Assembly (NCBI GenBank): GCA_013397865.1 | Contig: VZTI01005061.1 | Span: 599,032 to 663,031 of the forward strand | DNA: 64,000 nucleotides | DNA from: Struthidea cinerea | Taxonomy: Eukaryota; Chordata; Aves; Passeriformes; Corcoracidae | Reading direction: 5' to 3' | Shown here: one piece after another, positions 12,186 through 23,350 of the stretch | Position numbering within the stretch: position 1 is the first letter of the stretch | Layout of the letters: each line of letters opens with the position of its first letter | The notes under the pieces: generated by a model | The model's input: the letters and a program-made list of their open reading frames with translations, nothing else | The model's database searches: none | Told to the model about the DNA's origin: nothing | Translations under genes and position numbers: made by a program

Positions 12186-14649
12186 TCTATCTCTTCCTTT
12201 AATAGTGCTTTCCAGCAGGAAGCTTTCACATCTCATGTTGTACTTTTTGGTAGAAAGTATCTCTTCTATTTGTATCAAGATGAAATGGAAATCAAAAGCT
12301 TGCATTTCTATCCCCTGTACTGATATTAAAGGAACAAAGTAGTTTGTATTTTGAAATGCCTAATTCAATTTATTTAGATTTATTGTACCACAGGAATTTG
12401 AAAATCAATAACGTTAGCTGCCAGCTGTGCTCTTTATTTATATATATATTTTAAGATTGTGAATATGGATGACATCTGTCTTTTCTAAATTGAGCGGCTT
12501 CATTGTAAATAAATAAAAAGCATAGGATTGTATTCTCTTCAGCATTTATGTTTGAGGATATTCTCCCTTAGATTCTTTCCTTCTCTCCCTGGCCATATTT
12601 CACATACAATACATGCTGTTTGCAAACTAGTGAGTTTGCCTTTAGCACAGTCCTCCAAGAGAGGAGCTCCAGGCAATCTAACAGGTATTGTCAGTGATAT
12701 GGAGGGAAGTCTAACTCAACAGCTGCCCTATATATTAAAAGAGACACTGGTGCCACTGATGTAGAACATGCTCCTTTTGTGTCTGAGGGCTAAATGTCAC
12801 TTAAAATACTGTGGTGTGATTTCTGAGAGAGCTGGTTCTGGATGTAGATTCTAGAAAGCGTTTGCAGTCAAATCTGCGAAGTGTTTGTGGCTGGTATCTG
12901 GCAGTGTTGTGTGAAGCTGGCTTGTTCAGCCGACACTGTGAGCAGTTTTTTGCAGGAAAGAGGGAAAAGATGGTAGTGTGATAGCTTTGTAGCAGGAACA
13001 GTGTTCTGCATCATTTCCCTGCCAAAGCAAAGCGCTCCTGAGTGGAGGAATGTTTTCTCTGCTCACAAGACAGCTGTGGAAAATGCACTCAGGAATTATA
13101 TTTAAGAAACTATTTGCTTTTATGAGGGCAGTAGCATAAAAATAGTTAAGCAGTGGCATTAGATAGCTCATGGTAACTAATCACAGTAGTGTGGCTCAGT
13201 ATTGAGCAATGAACATCCAAACTCTCTCAGCAGGGAGCGATTGTAGCGCTCAGTATGTGCTGTATTTTTCACCATCCCAAAGCATGTGTCATCCTCCTCA
13301 GGAGTGAGGGCTATTCCACTGCATAGCATGATAAATTTGGGCACAGTGAAGTGTCCAAGAAAAGTGTTTTATAGCAAAACTGGGAAGGCTACTGGAGAAA
13401 CTTTGCCCTTCGTCCCCTGAACCTCCAGGTGTAAAACAAGGAGCGCTTTTTGGTCTTGTTTGATAGCTCAGCATTAATAGGGTTTCCTGATTGCCTGGTT
13501 TCAAACTGGTTTAAGCTGGTTGCAGCGTAGAAATCTCTGGCACATGGTGCAGAATATCAGTAGGGTTAATTGGTCCCGACTTTGTTAGAGATGCTGAAGC
13601 TGTAGCAGTGACTCTGTGCCTTGAAGTCTCTCGGATCCAATAAGTCTCTGTGTGGGTGGTGTTAATCCCAAAATGGTTTTGTAATAGCAGCACTTTCACC
13701 CAAGTTCTCTTAGTTGAAAACTCCTCTTTGTGCCTCAGCCCACCATGTCCCGTCGTGCAGAGAACATTTGGTCTCATCATGAAATTTCTTCTTCCATTCT
13801 TTTAGAGTTTTGCTGCAGGTACTTCTCAGGTCAGGGCCAAGAAGATTTTTTTACTTCTGAACTCAAGTTAGCCAAAGTAATTTCCTTTTTTGGGAAAGCT
13901 ATGTATGGCAGCTGGGGGAAAATGGGAGTTTATCAAGTTGCTCTAAACAAAGGGAATAATTTGATTCTTCAGTCTTTTAATCCCCACCTTTTGTGAAGCT
14001 GATAGCTCTGTTTTTAGAGAATAGTGCTTGAAATAAGTACACGTATAAAGTGCCTACTCAAAGCAGTAATTAAAGTGTTTTTACTGAATTGACACTGAGA
14101 ACTTCTTTGTGAACAATGATAGACTTGCATAAGCTCATCTTTATTTACATAAAGTTCAATAAAATAAGCTATTTCAATCTATGGATATTTTCTTCCTACT
14201 CCTCCTTTCCAGGATATAAATTTGATTTCATTTGACTTTCTTAGACATTTTTTGCCCCTATAAGGAAGTTCAGCATCTCACAGCAGTATGCTTTGCTTTG
14301 TTTTAGTTCTCTGCTTGGTCTCTGAGTGAAGTTTGGTGTTCTTTAGATGCTGCTCAAGAATTCAACATTCTGTTTATTTGTAGGAAAACAGTTGTTGCTG
14401 GACATCTGCTGCTTGTGGTATTTCATGCTAGAGTTAATGCTGTTGCACTGCTCAGCCTGAATTAGTAATAAGTACAGTTTGACTTATATGACTTTGAGAG
14501 ATGGGACTTACTGAGAGTGGGATGAAACATTATGTGAAGATGGATTTCTAAGTCCTGTGATGATGGATATTGTGCAGCCAGCATGAAACCACTGCACTTC
14601 AGAGCTCTAGCCTTTCTTATTGTTATTTTTCTACTCAGACGCTTCTCAC

Positions 14650-14830
14650 AAAAAACAAACTTTAATGATTCATTAATTTAATGATTCAGCTAGCCCCCGT
14701 TGGTTCAATTTAGCCTGCACATATTAAAGGGTCGTTCTGTTGGTCTCGGACAGACAGACTGCAGAGAAATGAGCTCTCCCGGATGATTAGCTTGAGAGAA
14801 GGGGACTCTCCAGGGCTTTTCTAATGAACT
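14650..14830. promoter_or_regulatory. Candidate regulatory element with homeodomain-type palindrome
   Basis: A 12-bp direct repeat, TTTAATGATTCA, occurs at 14661-14672 and 14677-14688. The overlap between the copies forms a perfect 7+1+7 inverted repeat at 14670-14684 (TCATTAA, one base, TTAATGA). TAAT cores in opposing orientation are the preferred layout for paired homeodomain binding, and TGATTCA resembles an AP-1/MAF half-site. The downstream 140 bp are compositionally mixed and not repeat-like. Function is inferred only. Confidence 0.28.
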
Positions 14831-17800
14831 GAGAGCTCTTTTAGGGGCCTGCTGGTAAGACAGGAGTGCCTTGTGCTTTTCAGTCTCCTTCCTCTGTCTT
14901 CCTGCTCATCATTGCAATACAAGTAAACCAAACAAAAAAGCTACGATTCATACACAAAAGCTTTAGAACAATGTATTTTACAGCTGAAGACAGCGTTTTG
15001 TGTCCTTTGAGACACTGATGCTTAGATAGTTTTCTGTCTGGCCTTTTTCTGTTTTAAAGCTTGTCAGTCATTCTGGTATTTAATGACTTCTCAAAGGCCA
15101 GTTACCATCTACAGGGCTTTGTGGGGTGTTTCTTTTGTCCCAAGTAGCTTTTTTCCAACCTTGACAGGGTTTCTTTCTCTTTGAGATCATTTAAATATGG
15201 GACCAATTTATCCAACAGCAGATTGAAAAATGGGAGTCCTGGCACATGCGGAATATTTATTCTTAAAATTGTATAATTGGAAATGTTAGACCTGTTTAAG
15301 TACCAGGTTGCATTCAACCTACCTAAATTCCACTGGAATTTTCCTCCAAGGTGGTGCTCTTCAATTCCTCCTCTCTGCTGTCCTGTGTGTGGTTGAGCTG
15401 CGTCAACCTTTTCCAACAGGTTCATCGAATGGCACCAAGCTGAGTGTGTGTGACTGCATTTCAGAGAGCCACAATTCCTGCACTGCTATCTCTGTAAAGC
15501 CTGTGGGATTAAGGCACTCTGCTGTTGTGAAATGTTTTCTTGGTTTTACTACTGCAGCGATAACATCTCACATTGCTTTTTCAGTGGCAATATTGCACCC
15601 AAGAGGGCAACGGTTCGTGCATTAGAACTACTACAAATTAACACTACTTTTCCCTTTCTCTTTAAAGTACGGAAGTAGCATCCCTTTTTAATAAACAGAT
15701 GAATTTGAGGCAGAATTAAAATTCCTTTTGAGAGGCAGTTAGAAAAGCTATTGCAGTGAGGTTTTAAGAGCTCAACCCAGAAGGAGCTTTGTCATTGTGC
15801 ATTCCATAGGATGGAAACTCTCTTTTTAAATTAATGAGGCTAGTTAAAATAATATTCACCCATACACAGCCTTAGGTGTCAAGGGCTCGGTGCTAATTCC
15901 GACAAGGTAACATTTGCTTGCTACGTGGAGGCTTAGCTTTCAAAGACACTTTTCATCTCAAGGTGTGGGAATCTGCTGTGTGGTAGAAAAGGAGGGGGAA
16001 AGGCTTTTTCTCCTTATGTAGAATCTTTCTGCAGTTCACTTGCCTTGCACAGCACAAGTCAATTGGAAATTCATGGGAAGAGTGTGTTTTGTATGCAGCT
16101 GAGTATCCCACATTGAAATAAGTGGTGAGGATTTAATAATTTTGAGGTTGGTGGCCAAACATGTTATAACACCACTTAGTATGCAGTCACAAAGTAGAAT
16201 TGACTAAGTCATTTGACATGTGAACTGTGCTTACAATGAAAATGTTATTACAACTTCAGCTTCTTAAGTTTCTGTTTAATGGTTAAATAATATGAGCAAC
16301 ATTTGATTATTGTAATGTTGCATTGATTTTAAACCACAGGTTTACTCAGATGGTAATGATTCCATTTTCTTTTTAGGAAACTTAGCAGAAAGACTTTCTT
16401 CTTTGAGGAAAAATACCAGTTAGTGGGCATTTTCAGGGCATCTCCATGGCACTGTTTCTGAAAACAAAGCGTAGGAAGGAGCATATGGTATTACATCTGC
16501 AGAGTGTTTGACAGTAACCAGCCGCGGGTGTTTCAGAGGTCAATTTACAGAACTCAGAAGAAAGCAGTTATTCTGCCCAAGGAAGCTGCTCCTCTGAAAG
16601 CCAATAGCTTTGAGGTTAACACAAACTCTCAAGTGTTAGACATGTAACTCCTTCACCACTTGCCATTTCTGAACTTCATTTCTGGACACCTCTATCAGCA
16701 ACTGTCCAGAGATGGGTCCAATTTTTCCTTGAACCTTGATCAGACTTTGGCTTCGTTAGAATCATTAATATTTTTCAAGCTTTACTAAGGGCCCGAAAAA
16801 CTTTTGAATAACCCATTGGACTTCAGTTATGAAAGAGAGCAAAGGATTCTGATATCCATTCTGCTGGTATTTTGTGACAGCACATACTTCTGTCAGTCAC
16901 TTCCTTAACTCAGGTATTCAGTCACAGTCTTCCATTTCATTTTGTGAGAACACCTTCTCCTCCCATGCCCTTGATCATTGTTGTTTGTTTATAAATCCTG
17001 AAAAGTTCTCTTTTGTTTTTCTTAATGGAGGGGATATTTTGGCACAATGTTTTCTAGATGAGAGTGAACCGTTGGTTTATACAAGTCTTCCCTACAACTT
17101 TATGGAAAAGGAACACTTACCATTTGAAAGATGGATGGGTTTCCTTTTCCATAGCTCTGTGCTTAAGCCCTGCTGATACAAAATTCTCATTTTAGATATT
17201 CAGTGATTAAGTATGAAGATCTCAGTGAAGCAGAGTCCCATCAGAACCCAAATTACAATACTGAGATTCTTTTAATCATATAAGTGACTTCTGTCCTATA
17301 AAGACTTCAGTGTCTGAAGAGATTAAATTGTAGCAGTGGACAAAACCAGTATTAAAAATTATGTGATTGGGAAGATGAGCAAGTTGTTTCATTATAACGT
17401 GAAACTGGCACATGAAAACCAGGCTGAACATTTAAACTAACAGAGTCATTCTTACTTTGCAGGTGTTTTATTGTTTCACATTCGTTACGTTTGTGTCATT
17501 GACTTTTGTAGTAACCCCATAATACAAGCAAATTGTCACCAATAAAGCAGATGGAATGAAATTCCTTTTATATAATGTAATTAAGAAAATAAGTACATTG
17601 TAGGAAGAAGCTAGTACGTTTCTCTCTCTCTCATCCAGCAGGAACTCGTCATCCATGCCAATCCCTTTTGGCAAAGCATGAGGGTGCTTTTTCTCTTCTT
17701 AAGCAAAAGATTGTTCTGTTTGGTTTTCCTTTTGATTTTGTGTTAAAAAGTCTTACATAGATGATGATGCTCATAATTACTGCTATCTCATTGAAATGGG

Positions 17801-18698
17801 TGAGAGTTTTGGCCTCATTGCGAACACTGCTGAATCCCTTAGTTATACAAGCAAGAGTGCATTTTCCTCTTAATTAGAAAATAAGTGTTTCTAATAAATA
17901 AAATAATTTGAGTGTTTATTCAGTGTTTCATTCTCCTAGCATAAGCCAACTGAGATGTATAATCCTTGGACATGTTAATTGACACACTGTGTTTATTAAG
18001 AAACTGTGCCATTTAAAAAGTCGTGCTTGTAAGATAATTATTTAAAAAAGCAAGATGGAAGGCTTAAGCGTCATTTTTGACCTGTCTAAATTATTATGTA
18101 GCATCTCTGGAGTTTGAGATTTCCCAGCTTCCCTAGGCAATCTGTTTCACTGCCTAATTATCGTCACATTTAGAAAGTTGTGTTTGTTCCTTAAAAAAAA
18201 AGAGAAGAAAGCTAATGATGATCTGCCTTTTTTTTTTTTCTTTTTTGCTATTAAGTTCTTGTCCTGGCTAACAGTGAAGAACATGAAGAACAGAACAGAT
18301 GATTTTCCTTGTTTTTGCAGTAGCCTTTCATATGTTACCATGTCAGTCTTGCAACTGCTCTACTTCTTACAGTATTACTTTAATCATCTTTGTTCTCCTG
18401 TTAGACCAGAATAGCAGCATTGCTGTCTGAGCCATGCAGACCAGGTTCCTGTTTATATACCTGTACCAGAGTTTCTGTTGGTATTTTCTTTAATATTTGA
18501 CTTAATTTCATATCATGTGATGAAATTTATGTCAACTGCATTGTGTAGTTTAGCTTAGAAAAAAGAGGTGAAGAGGTGTTTGATTATGGTATAGAAAGGG
18601 GGAATGAATATTTTTGTAATTTAAATGCTGTTTTCTAGCATTACAGTTTTGCTGTAGTTCTTATAGGGAACATTGGTAAATATTCACCTTCCCTGTTT
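14831..18698. other. Intron 1 segment without recognised genes
   Basis: AT-rich unique sequence. A run rich in TTAATT, TTTAAA and AATTA motifs around 17860-18060 has enhancer-like texture but no distinctive arrangement. A T12 run lies at 18228-18239. Frames at 15308-15625 (+) and 16874-17176 (+) reach 100-105 codons without any recognisable feature. Confidence 0.5.
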
Positions 18699-18845
18699 CA
18701 CAGAATCACAGACTGGGTAGGGTTTGAAGAGACACCTGGAGGTCATCTAACCCAACCTCCCTGCTCAAGCAGGGTCCTCTGGAGCACGTTACTCTGGATG
18801 GTATCCAGATGGCTTTAGAGTATCTCCAGGGAAGGAGATTCCTAA
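18699..18845 (-). repeat. CR1 LINE 3'-end fragment (minus orientation)
   Basis: The + strand begins with a CACAGAATCACAGA-type terminus and continues through GGAGGTCATCTAACCCAACC, CTGCTCAAGCAGGGTC, TGGAGCACGTT and a TATCTCCAGGGAAGGAGATTCC-like stretch. This is the reverse complement of the avian CR1 3' end, recognised from memory of the consensus. The match stops abruptly after about 145 bp, as expected for a 5'-truncated, decayed copy. It has no coding capacity. Confidence 0.92.
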
Positions 18846-21800
18846 TGATAGGTGCTTGTGGCCACTGAGATAAATCAAAGAAACTGCTCACATCTTTGCA
18901 AATGGTTGATTTATCTTGTTTTCAGGAAAAAAATCCTTAAGCTAGATACAAGGCTTAACAGGTTTCATTCAAAGCAAATCAGATGAGGCTGAAATTAGAG
19001 TGGGAACAATGGAGCAATAAAGAGCTGGAATAGAGGAAAGCTAGTAGAAATTGCAGCAACTATGTTGTTTACCATTTATGCTGTGTTCTATTAGTTTTGA
19101 ATTGATTCGTGTTAATAATTACAAATTACTGTCTCACAGGGTCTTGTAGTATTGTGGTTTTCTTTATTCTTAATGAGGTGAAATAATTCTTTCAGCAATG
19201 ATCTCTGGATTGTTTCCAGCACAGATCTGGATCTTGATTTTGTTGAGCACCAGAACATTTTTGCAATATCCTTAGTATTATGGCATCTCGATATTCCTCA
19301 TGTTCTTGAGATGTGTTCAGTTGGAATATAAAAATGCAGAAGGCACCACAGCCTGAGTTGATTGACTTGGAGAGAATGATAGAAACTTAAAGAAATCGAC
19401 TGTAAAACTGCCTATCAGTGTCACTGAAGACATGAAGAAACATAATTTCTATCTTTCCAACTACTTGCACCTTTGTTGGCCTTGCAGCCTACAGTGCTAA
19501 GGAATTCAATGCAAAGACACCTGAGCTGGCTGGTTGCAGTCAGGTTGAATGTCACTGACTAATGACGTCCCTAAATTAGCATTAGTGCGACCTAATAAAC
19601 TCACCTTAAGCTAGAGTCAGTAAGACGTACATGGCATTGAACTGTGCCGTGCCAGACATATTGTCTTGAGCCAGCAAGAACTCATTGCACTGTTGTGTTG
19701 CCATGTAAACCTGTCCACTGTCTCACAGATGTCCTAAAAGATGAACAATTTAAGGTTTCCCTGTATGGCCATAAATTGAATAAAACCCCTATAAATTTTT
19801 ATTTGATGGCAAATCTAAAGCGGATAAAGGACTGCTTGAAAGCTGTGAAAAAAAAGAAGCTCTTGGGAGAGTTTGGCAGCATTGTTAAACTAATGCAATC
19901 TTGAACCTGTGGGACACAAGATGTCTCCAGGTAAACCAACATTCCGGGCCCATGTGCTAGAACTCCATCTCTTCAAAGGGAATTTGCATGGGTAGCACTC
20001 TGTTCTTTTACAGTTAATCATCTTCTTTTGTGACTCCCTAAGCATGTTCACTCTGAAAGGTGTCAAACTGGCAATACTTCAGTTTCAGGTAGAAAAACTG
20101 CATAGAAAATTAGATTAGGAACAAAAGAGAGAAATAAATGAGAAAATTCAGACTAATAAAGTTCTTGCTTATTATCTTAATAATATTTGCAAACATTGCT
20201 TCTGTACTAGACCTCACTAAAAGTTTACCATAATGCAAATGTTCGTCTTAATGCTAAAAAATGCAAGAGAAGGAAAGCATAGATAGTTATAATAAATGCA
20301 TTATTTTAAAAAATATGATAGACTGCAAATTTCCCATTGGGGTATTTCTTTGCATTTTAATTTATTCCTTCTCCTTTAAGAAATCCCTCAGAATAAAATT
20401 ACTTCAGCACCTCTAATTTAATATTTGTTTCCTAGTGAAAAATTCTGCAGACTGATGTTCAGATTGATAAACATGCAGATGTCATGATCTAAACTGAAAG
20501 CAATTGTAAAAGGTTTTATCTTCTTTCCTTCAGTGCATTTTGGACCACAGGTGACATGGAGAGGATTGAAATAGGACAAATTATATAGACATTATAGATT
20601 AAGTATTAATTCTATATTACAACCGGAACTCAAACGGAATTGGGCGTGTGTTCAAGCTTCATAGAATTGCTTAGTTGCAGAGTTGCGGCCAAATTATGAT
20701 CTGTACTATGTACTGGTGAATCAGTCAAAGAAAAGGGTGTTCAGATCATCTTTCATCCGAGACCAAGATCTGAACTTCTCAAGGAACAGCTGCAGGACTG
20801 AAGGCTGTCATGGTCTCTTAGAAGTTGTACGGCTCTGGGATGTGTGCAGAACACACTGTGGTTAAGAACTGGGTTCAGAAGCCGAAGCGATGTATCATAC
20901 TGTCATTTTGAAAGGGAAAGGCTTTTAGAACCCAGCAATCCAGGGTTCTAAATATGAAATGCGTTACCACTTAAGCAGCAAAGCAAAAGCAGACAGAGAA
21001 CCGCTGTCCTTAGTGTTGTACGCAGCTCTGAAATGAAAAACTTCAAGGTATAACTGAAGATTTATTGGAGAAAAAAAAATAAATCTACTAACATGCGAAT
21101 TTAAAAGAGATGAGAGAAATAACCAGGCTAAAAAACATGTGCCATCCTCAAAAGGAATAACAGCTGTTGTTTGGATTGCAATGAGAATTTTAAGGAGGTG
21201 TTTGCTTTCATCTCTGCTGCTATCTTGTGGTGTGAGCCACTGTGACCAGGAGATGTCGGGGCACAAATAGTGCTGGCCCACCCAAAACCCACACTTGGGA
21301 ATAAAGAGGATTAAAGGAGTTTTCTAAGCTTCTCACACTGTCTTGAAATAGCACGTTGGAAAATGGGGATTCCCTGGCAAGGGAGAGAAGGGAAGACTGC
21401 TCTGTAACTTATCCTGGGTTTTTGTTCCCAGGTCAGCCTAATGCCTGAGGTCACTGTCTGACAGGATTGTTGTGGAAAGTTCAGCATGATTTATTTTTCA
21501 GTGAAGAAATCCTTCTCTGTATTTTAGCTCCTCACCAAATATGCATCCATCTTAGCACGCCACTTATCACCAGCTCCACCCACAGGATTCCTTTATCAGG
21601 GAATAGAGGAATTCAAAGGCCTGTGCTTCCTTTATGTTTTAGATATGTCCAACTACTGGGAACCTGAGTGAAGTTTTCATCACCCAGTTGGCCCTGATGC
21701 CAAAGGGCACAAAGTTTCCTTAAATATTGGATTGCAAACGTCATGGTTCTCTATTTTTCTGAAGCCAATAATTGAATTACATGTGGGGAGTCCCCTAGGT

Positions 21801-22498
21801 CACAATATGCTGGTAAAATTACTCACTAACACTGTTATCCTATTTGCTGAGTTGCTGCAGCTTCTAATGGTAGCATTACTTTCACCATCCTGCCAAGAAA
21901 CAGCGAATAAAGGTTCAGGAATACTTCCTTTAAGTCCAGTATTTCATGTTGTGATGCATGGACACTATGAATATAATTGTGAAAATTGTGAAGCATAGGT
22001 AGTAGTTGAATATGGCGGGGAGCTGTAGAGGTTAATGAAGATTAAGGAAGACTGGGGCAAAATGAGATGAATGGACATGATGGTATATGAAATGCATTTT
22101 TGTCACAGAACAAAGAGTAAAAAGATTGATTTGTGCACATTGGGGAATTTTAAATTAGCAGTCATTGATTGTGGGTGGAAAAAATATTTTTAGGAATAAA
22201 AATATTTATTTCTGGAACTTCCACTGTGGGAAGCTGAATGAGCATATCTGCTCATTGTATCGTGGTGATCTAGCAGAGCATATGTCAGAAGAGGATGGCA
22301 AATAACATTTTCCATTATTAGTAGTAGGCATTTTCTGTCACTTAATCCCATTCTAGTACTGCTGCATCCTTGGTAGAAGAGTGATGAGAGCTGAACAAAA
22401 TGATGCCTACTGGTTTGGAACATGTCCACCAGTAACTTCCCCCTTTTTTCTTTATAGAGAAAAACTTCTCTGTTTCAGACCATGAATTATGATGAGTG
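18846..22498. other. Intron 1 segment without recognised genes
   Basis: AT-rich unique sequence between the CR1 fragment and the older repeat relics. The longest frames (20964-21281 on the minus strand, 105 codons) show no family features. No further repeat or RNA gene was recognised. Confidence 0.5.
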
Positions 22499-22630
22499 AT
22501 GGAGGTTAGGAAGAAGCTTCCTTGTGTGTGCAGTTTAGCATCTAATTTTACTCTGAAGAGTTTCCTGTACTTACACTTTATCTGTTACCATGCATGATCA
22601 GTTACTGGATAATTACCTGATCCATGATCA
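22499..22630 (+). repeat. Probable ancient CR1-like relic
   Basis: The order GGAGGTTAGGAAGAAGCTTCC, a TGTGTGTGCAGTTTAGCA-like stretch, CTCTGAAGAGTTTCCTG and later GTTACTGGAT resembles the 3' portion of an old amniote repeat common in turtles and crocodilians (GGTTAGGAAGAA, then CTCTGAAGCAT, then TACTGGA). The match is from memory and clearly degraded. It could be coincidental in its second half. Confidence 0.4.
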
Positions 22631-23189
22631 AACACGGTCAGACTTGCATTGATTTTTGTATTGATTATGTATGCTTACTTTACAGGTTGTTTTATATCTG
22701 ATACAACAAAAAATCGAACTGCCTTTATTGGTGATCAGTTATGTACAGGCTTTAAGTCCCAACTGGGACAAACTTGAATATTAAGGAGCAAACTAAACAG
22801 GGAAAAATTAAAAATGGATGCTGTTCTGCCATGTATTCTTGAAGCAAGACGAAAAAACCCACAAACTTTGCATTCAATGCTGCAAACTCTTTTGGTAATA
22901 AAGGTATGTGTATGTCATTATAGATATTGAAGATCCTAAGAATTTTAGAGAGAGAGGGAGACTTGAAATGAGATCAGAAGTCAATTAAAATAACTTTTAA
23001 TAACAGAATTCAATTTAAATAACTTGGTAATGAAAAGACAATGATAGAGGGAGTTTGTAGATAAACTGAAAAGGTAACAGCAGAGAATGGCCATAATAAT
23101 AACTGATATTGTGAAAAACTTTTATCTCCACAAAATGTTTGTTTGTGTTGAGGGGACTTAGATAACCACTAACTAGTTCCTTACAGACC

Positions 23190-23280
23190 TTAATTTCTAT
23201 TACACTGTAGGTGTGCAGTGGGGGATCAGGACCTTGCTGTAGTGAGCACTGTGCAAACTCCTAACAAGGGATCCCCATGC
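23190..23280 (+). repeat. Probable ancient amniote interspersed-repeat relic
   Basis: TATTACACTGTAGGTG, GGGATCAGGACCTTG, GAGCACTGTGCAAACTC and CTAACAAGG occur in the same order and spacing as a well-known old amniote repeat. As I recall it, that repeat reads TATTACAGTAGTGCC, then GATCAGGGCCCCATTGTGCTAG, then GCACTGTACAAACACATAAC. Several blocks agree, so I favour homology over chance, but family naming needs a library search. Confidence 0.5.
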
Positions 23281-23285
23281 AGGCC

Positions 23286-23350
23286 ATTCATGTAAGAGCT
23301 GGATTTGATGAACCTTGTGTGCCCCGTCTAACTCAGAATATTCAGTAACT
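23286..23350 (+). repeat. CR1 LINE 3'-end fragment (plus orientation)
   Basis: GCTGGATTTGATGAACCTTG followed by a CCCCGTCTAACTCAGAATATTC-like stretch matches the last 60 or so bases of avian CR1 elements (GATGATCCTTGTGGGTCCC, then TTCCAACTCAGAATATTC). The terminal octamer repeats are lost or degraded. It sits directly next to the older relic at 23190-23280, so both may belong to one older CR1-type insertion. Confidence 0.7.

Noticed and set aside
19644..19904. 86-codon frame with a basic C-terminal half that looked protein-like
   Set aside because: The Lys-rich segment comes from an A-rich run. No family match and no exon boundaries were found.
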